Part shown: positions 30,662 to 33,492 of the stretch, piece by piece
How positions within the stretch are numbered: position 1 is the first letter of the stretch
Layout of the letters: the number at the start of each line of letters is the position of its first letter
Assembly: GCA_030681525.1 (NCBI GenBank)
Contig: JAUXSD010000176.1
Location: 1 to 33,492 of the forward strand
From: Solirubrobacteraceae bacterium
GTDB taxonomy: Bacteria > Actinomycetota > Thermoleophilia > Solirubrobacterales > Solirubrobacteraceae
DNA: 33,492 nt
Direction: 5' to 3'
Translations under genes and position numbers: made by a program
The notes under the pieces: model-generated
Database searches by the model: none
What the model was told of the DNA's origin: nothing
The model's input: the letters and a program-made list of their open reading frames with translations, nothing else

Positions 30662-31624
30662 TCAGCCTGCGGCGCCCGAGCCGGCGCCGGCCGCCACGGG
30701 GTCGTGGGCCTGCGCCATCAGGCTCTGCACGACCATCGCGGCCGCGGTCGAGCCGGCGGCGACGGCGGTCGCGACGGACGGCATCTTCACGCTCACATCG
30801 CCCGCGGCGAAGAGCCCGGGCACCGTCGTGCAGTGCTTCGCGTCGAGCTCCAGTCCGTCGGCGACGATCGGCGTCGGCGCGGCGACGGCGGCCCCGAGGT
30901 CCTGCGCCAGCGACGAGCGCTGGTGCAGCGTGACCGGCACGAGCAGGCCGCCGCACGCGCGCTCGCTGCCGTCGGCGAAGACGACGGCGGTCAGCGTGTC
31001 GCCGGGACCGGCCAGCCCGGCGACGTCGCGCTCCTCGATCGACACGCCCGCCGCGGCGAGCTGCGCGCGCTCGGTCTCGTCGAGATCGGGGGAGGCGCCC
31101 GCGAAGAGCGTCACGTCCTCGCTCCACATGCGCAGCAGCAGCGCGCGATGCAGTCCCGCCTCGCCGCGGTCGAGCACGCCGAGCGCCTCGTCGCGGACCT
31201 CCCAGCCGTGGCAGAAGGGGCAGTGGAACACCGACCGGCCCCAGCGCGGCTCGATCCCGGGCAGCGCCGGGTAGCGGTAGTCCATGCCGGTGGCCAGCAG
31301 CACGCGGCGGGCCGTCTCGCGCGAGCCGTCGGCGAGCTCGAGCACGAAGCCGTCGTCGTGGCGCTCGCCGCGCAGCACCTCGCCCGCGCGCAGCGCGACG
31401 GTCGGGTAGGCGGCGAGCTCGTCGCGCCCGGCGGCGTAGAACTCCGCCGGCGGGCGGGTGTCCTGGCCGAGCAGGCCGCCGATGCCGTGCGCAAAGCGGT
31501 TGCTCTGCTCGCCGGCGTCGATCACGAGCGTGCGGCGACGGGCGCGGCCGAGCACGAGTGCGCCGCTGAGGCCGGCGGCGCCCCCACCGACGACGATGCA
31601 ATCCCAGGTGGTATCCGTATCCAT
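30662..31624 (-). CDS. thioredoxin reductase-like NAD(P)/FAD-dependent oxidoreductase
   Basis: 320 residues from ATG 31624. N-terminal FAD Rossmann motif CIVVGGGAAGLSGAL, an ATGMDYRYP segment, a thioredoxin-reductase-like redox pair in FHCPFCHGWE (Cys135, Cys138), and the C-terminal FAD motif TVPGLFAAGDVSV. The second nucleotide motif reads ALGVLDRGEAGLHRA, which is poor in glycine compared with the usual G-x-G-x-x-A, so NADPH use is not assured. Size and order fit the low-molecular-weight TrxR group. It is divergent from the XRE-cupin gene, whose operator lies between them, so it is a likely target of that regulator. Confidence 0.88.
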   Translation of the reverse strand: MDTDTTWDCIVVGGGAAGLSGALVLGRARRRTLVIDAGEQSNRFAHGIGGLLGQDTRPPAEFYAAGRDELAAYPTVALRAGEVLRGERHDDGFVLELADGSRETARRVLLATGMDYRYPALPGIEPRWGRSVFHCPFCHGWEVRDEALGVLDRGEAGLHRALLLRMWSEDVTLFAGASPDLDETERAQLAAAGVSIEERDVAGLAGPGDTLTAVVFADGSERACGGLLVPVTLHQRSSLAQDLGAAVAAPTPIVADGLELDAKHCTTVPGLFAAGDVSVKMPSVATAVAAGSTAAAMVVQSLMAQAHDPVAAGAGSGAAG

Positions 31625-31644
31625 GTCGCCAGCTTGACGCGCCC

Positions 31645-31671
31645 TGCCAAGAATGGCAAGCTGATTTGCCA
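31645..31671. promoter_or_regulatory. double palindromic operator between oxidoreductase and XRE-cupin genes
   Basis: TGCCA-AGAA-TGGCA (31645-31658) is followed by TGGCAA-GCTGAT-TTGCCA (31654-31671); the two share TGGCA and the second ends on the A of the XRE start codon. TTGACG (31634-31639) and CAAGCT (31657-31662) at 17 bases could be the promoter, which would give an almost leaderless mRNA. Binding here would shut the XRE-cupin gene and could also affect the oxidoreductase. Confidence 0.6.
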
Positions 31672-32249
31672 TGTCGGCAAACCCCTCCGAAGAGCCGGTC
31701 GACGAGCGCGTCCGGCGCCGGCTGCGCGAGCTGCGCACCGAGCAGGGGCTGACGCTCGCGCAGGTCGCCGAGCGCGCGAGCCTCGACATCTCCACGCTCA
31801 GCCGCCTCGAGGCCGGCAAGCGCCGCCTGGCGCTCGACCACATCCCGGCACTGGCCGCGGCGCTCGGCGTGAGCGCCGACGAGCTGCTGGCCAGCTCGCC
31901 GGGCCAGGACCCGCGCGTGCGCGGCCGGCGGCGTACCCACGACGGCCTGACGATGTGGCCGCTGACCCACCGCGGGCCGGCGGGCGGGCTGCACGCCTAC
32001 AAGATCCACATCAGCGCGCAGCGCCGCACCCCGCCCGGCGAGCTGGCCGTACACGACGGCCACGAATGGATCTACGTCCTGGACGGGCACCTGCGGCTGC
32101 TGCTGGGCGACGACGACTTCACGATCGCCGCGGGCGAGGCGGTCGAGTTCAGCACGTTCCGGCCGCACTGGTTCGGCGCGGTCGACGGCCCGGTGGAGCT
32201 CATCGCGATCTTCGGACCCCACGGCGAGCGGCTGCACCTGCACGCCTAG
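31671..32249 (+). CDS. XRE-family regulator with C-terminal cupin
   Basis: 192 residues. HTH_3 is at about 12-68: RRLRELRTEQGLTLAQVAER, LDISTLSRLEAGKRRLAL and LAAALGVSADELL. A cupin_2 domain is at 105-190: HEWIYVLDGHLRLLLGDDDF(split at 20) and AAGEAVEFSTFRPHWFGAV. XRE-cupin proteins sense a small metabolite in the cupin pocket and often repress themselves. No Shine-Dalgarno precedes ATG 31671, and an inverted repeat overlaps the start codon, which fits leaderless, self-controlled expression. It is divergent from the oxidoreductase gene and followed by a hairpin terminator. Confidence 0.9.
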   Translation: MSANPSEEPVDERVRRRLRELRTEQGLTLAQVAERASLDISTLSRLEAGKRRLALDHIPALAAALGVSADELLASSPGQDPRVRGRRRTHDGLTMWPLTHRGPAGGLHAYKIHISAQRRTPPGELAVHDGHEWIYVLDGHLRLLLGDDDFTIAAGEAVEFSTFRPHWFGAVDGPVELIAIFGPHGERLHLHA

Positions 32250-32267
32250 GGGGTTGCCCGAACCCCC
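32249..32267 (+). terminator. hairpin after the XRE-cupin gene
   Basis: GGGGGTT-GCCCG-AACCCCC begins on the last base of the stop codon, a perfect seven-pair stem. No T-run follows; it is accepted as a terminator-like structure from position. Confidence 0.6.
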
Positions 32268-32314
32268 GGACACGGGCTGGCCCGATGGTCGGGGCCTCTG
32301 CGCCGGGCGAACAT

Positions 32315-32345
32315 CTCCGTTCAGATGATCACCTCTGAAACGGAG
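32315..32345 (+). promoter_or_regulatory. Shine-Dalgarno-hiding hairpin before the small membrane peptide
   Basis: CTCCGTT-CAGA (32315-32325) pairs with TCTG-(A)-AACGGAG (32334-32345): eleven pairs, one bulged A, loop TGATCACC. The GGAG at 32342-32345, six bases before ATG 32352, is the only good ribosome site and lies entirely in the stem. This looks like a translation control element (thermosensor, protein site or ligand-free switch); the inner TTCAGA/TCTGAA could alternatively be a DNA operator. Confidence 0.55.
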
Positions 32346-32351
32346 CCTCCC

Positions 32352-32549
32352 ATGTCGCACTTTGCCCCCGCGCCCTCCATCGCCGGTCCCACGCTCCACG
32401 GCACGCCCGCCCGCCGCCGGCTGGTCGCCGCCGTCGCGGCCGTCTGCCTCGCCGTGCCGGGAGCCGTGTTCGTCGTCGACGCCATCTCCGGTGACGCCCC
32501 GGCGCCGGTGCAGATCGCGAAGAAGGGCTCGTTCGACATCACGGAGTAG
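32352..32549 (+). CDS. small protein with one hydrophobic helix (signal or anchor)
   Basis: 65 residues from ATG 32352 (GGAG at six bases); an upstream ATG at 32325 in the frame lies inside the hairpin and is rejected. The N-terminus MSHFAPAPSIAGPTLHG is followed by RRRLVAAVAAVCLAVPGAVF, a twin-Arg-like or membrane anchor, and a short polar tail (PVQIAKKGSFDITE). It is too short for any named family. It may be a membrane-active or signalling peptide; expression appears to be held back by the hairpin upstream. Confidence 0.55.
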   Translation: MSHFAPAPSIAGPTLHGTPARRRLVAAVAAVCLAVPGAVFVVDAISGDAPAPVQIAKKGSFDITE

Positions 32550-32571
32550 CCGGCAGCGGCCGGCGTGGCGC

Positions 32572-32596
32572 GTCGATGTTCGCTGTGAGCATCGAC
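32572..32596. terminator. hairpin between convergent genes
   Basis: GTCGATG-N11-CATCGAC, a perfect seven-pair stem, lies between the small peptide gene and the convergent SRPBCC gene. There is no T-tract, so this is a moderate terminator candidate. Confidence 0.4.
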
Positions 32597-32648
32597 CCGT
32601 CACGCTGACCTCCGCAGCCGTCGCGGCGAGCCGCCCGCACTGCGCGGG

Positions 32649-33146
32649 TCAGGTCGGCTCGCGTGTCAGCTCTTCGAGCAGGTCGAGCTGCTCGTGGATG
32701 CCGGTCTCCATGCCGGTGGCGATGATCGCGTCGCGCTCCTCGCGGCTGCCGACCTGCATGAGCTGCTCGAGGAGCGTGCCCCCGGCGGCGGTGGCCGTGA
32801 ACGTCACGGTGGTGATCGCGGGGTCGCCGCCGGCCGGCCACGGCCCCTCGTAGACCTCGGTCGACACGATGCGCTCGTTCGCGACGATCTCGCGGTACTC
32901 GCCGTGGAACCCGACCTCGTGACCGCCGTTGGCGATCATCACGTAGCGCCAGGTGCCGCCGACGCGCAGGTCGATCTCGGCCAGCGTCATCTCGCCGCGC
33001 CGGCCGCTCCACCAGCGCCTGACCAGCTCGGGCGTGGTCCACGCCCTGTAGACGAGATGCGGGGGCGCCTCGAACTCGCGCGTGACGAGGATCTGCTCGT
33101 CGGTGGGGAGCGTCACCTTCGCGGTGGCGCTATCGGTCACTGCCAT
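32649..33146 (-). CDS. SRPBCC (AHSA1/START-like) domain protein
   Basis: 165 residues from ATG 33146, with AGGAGG six bases upstream; a GTG three bases earlier is less well spaced. It has the AHSA1-type fold: VTREFEAPPHLVYRAWTTPE, RWWSGRRGEMTLAEIDLRVG, GGTWRYVMIANGGHEVGFHG(split), VTFTATAAGGTLL, and the long C-terminal helix MQVGSREERDAIIATGMETG. Such proteins bind hydrophobic ligands or clients; the exact ligand is unknown. It overlaps the ArsR gene by 17 bases, the frequent ArsR-SRPBCC pair in actinobacteria. Confidence 0.9.
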   Translation of the reverse strand: MAVTDSATAKVTLPTDEQILVTREFEAPPHLVYRAWTTPELVRRWWSGRRGEMTLAEIDLRVGGTWRYVMIANGGHEVGFHGEYREIVANERIVSTEVYEGPWPAGGDPAITTVTFTATAAGGTLLEQLMQVGSREERDAIIATGMETGIHEQLDLLEELTREPT

Positions 33147-33483
33147 CACCTGCCTCCTGTCGTTTGAGGTCTGCCAGCACGGTGTCGAGCTCCTCGAAGC
33201 GCTCCTCCCAGGCGGCCTCGTAGCGCTTCACCCAGTCGTGGATCGGCTTGAGCGCGTGGCCATTGAGCCGGTACAGCCGCCGGCGACCCTCCTCGCGAAC
33301 GTCGACCGCACCCACCTCGCGCAGCACGCGCAGGTGCTTGGACACCTGGGGCTGGGTCAGCCCGAGTGCGCTGACGAGGTCGTTGACCGGCCGCTCGCCG
33401 CCCGCCAGGACGTCGAGGATCTGCCGGCGGCGCGGCTCGGCCACCGCGTTGAACGCATCTGCCGTGGTCGCCGCTCGTGCCAT
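33130..33483 (-). CDS. ArsR-family winged-helix repressor
   Basis: 117 residues from ATG 33483; a GTG on the last bases of the window would add three residues. The winged helix is clear: FNAVAEPRRRQILDVLAGGE, PVNDLVSALGLTQPQVSKHL and RVLREVGAVDVREEGRRRLY. The tail is a helix (IHDWVKRYEAAWEERFEEL) typical of the ArsR group that travels with SRPBCC proteins. The metal-binding Cys of classical ArsR/SmtB is absent, so a metal sensor role is unlikely. It probably represses its own operon with the SRPBCC gene; the promoter is outside the window. Confidence 0.92.
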   Translation of the reverse strand: MARAATTADAFNAVAEPRRRQILDVLAGGERPVNDLVSALGLTQPQVSKHLRVLREVGAVDVREEGRRRLYRLNGHALKPIHDWVKRYEAAWEERFEELDTVLADLKRQEAGDGSDR

Positions 33484-33492
33484 GACGGGCAC

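Noticed and set aside
32315-32345. Similarity of the complement (TTTCAGAGG-TGATCA) to the repeat at 15131 (TTTCAGAGG-ATCA)
   Set aside because: Only a dozen bases with an indel and no shared context; the hairpin explains the sequence better.
29981-32603. Two very long open frames (785 and 786 codons) on opposite strands
   Set aside because: They run across the riboswitch and across recognisable genes (flavoprotein, XRE-cupin), are Arg/Ala/His-rich and show no domain; they are GC-driven shadows.
1-33492. tRNA, rRNA, CRISPR array, transposase or replication origin
   Set aside because: None seen on either strand by reading; no regular direct repeats with spacers, no recombinase or transposase motifs.

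Overview
The window is very GC-rich, densely coded DNA with many ATGA/GTGA stop-start overlaps, Arg/Ala-rich exported proteins and an actinobacterial style of regulation. I infer an actinomycetote, most likely of the Thermoleophilia/Solirubrobacterales type (Conexibacter/Solirubrobacter-like). No rRNA, tRNA, CRISPR array, IS element or phage structural gene is visible.

Layout. (a) 1-3190: end of a Pro/Ala-rich protein, an exported L,D-transpeptidase, and a YCII/DGPF protein coupled to an ECF42-type sigma factor. (b) 3270-5016, minus strand: a three-gene run encoding an M15 peptidase, a very acidic protein and a GH24 lysozyme; the two hydrolases share a C-terminal module. (c) 5309-9426: a PI-PLC-like protein of lower GC, a PolX-type PHP protein with a degenerate polymerase palm, and an exported protein. 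(d) 9459-14631, minus strand: a PAS histidine kinase, then a surface locus with a DUF916-like membrane protein, a WxL-like protein and a DUF3494 (ice-binding/adhesin) + WxL-like protein. The WxL/DUF916 pair is preceded by what I read as a c-di-GMP-I (GEMM-I) riboswitch. (e) 14850-23745, plus strand: a c-di-GMP signalling run with a truncated PAS protein, a 19-codon leader ORF, a degenerate EAL protein, a B12-binding-GGDEF fusion, an ABM-fold protein, an unknown protein, a membrane hybrid kinase, a CheY-like protein, an Hpt-REC-HD-GYP protein and a LuxR-type regulator. (f) 30155-23717, minus strand: a cobalamin riboswitch followed by two DUF4430 proteins, EcfT, a fused EcfA-EcfA' ATPase and an S-component fused to an alpha/alpha-toroid domain, which together form a B12 ECF importer. 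(g) 30231-33492: an unknown protein, a divergent flavoprotein/XRE-cupin pair around a palindromic operator, a small membrane peptide with a hairpin that hides its Shine-Dalgarno, and an ArsR-SRPBCC pair.

How it may fit together. The B12-GGDEF protein carries the W-x9-E-H signature of CarH-type adenosylcobalamin photoreceptors, so it is a candidate light- or B12-controlled diguanylate cyclase. It sits between a B12 import operon under its own cobalamin riboswitch and a surface-protein operon that appears to be under a c-di-GMP riboswitch. The HD-GYP protein in the same run provides turnover. The proposed circuit, cobalamin supply -> B12/light-sensing cyclase -> c-di-GMP -> riboswitch -> WxL surface complex, is inference; the individual parts are read from the sequence with the confidences given.
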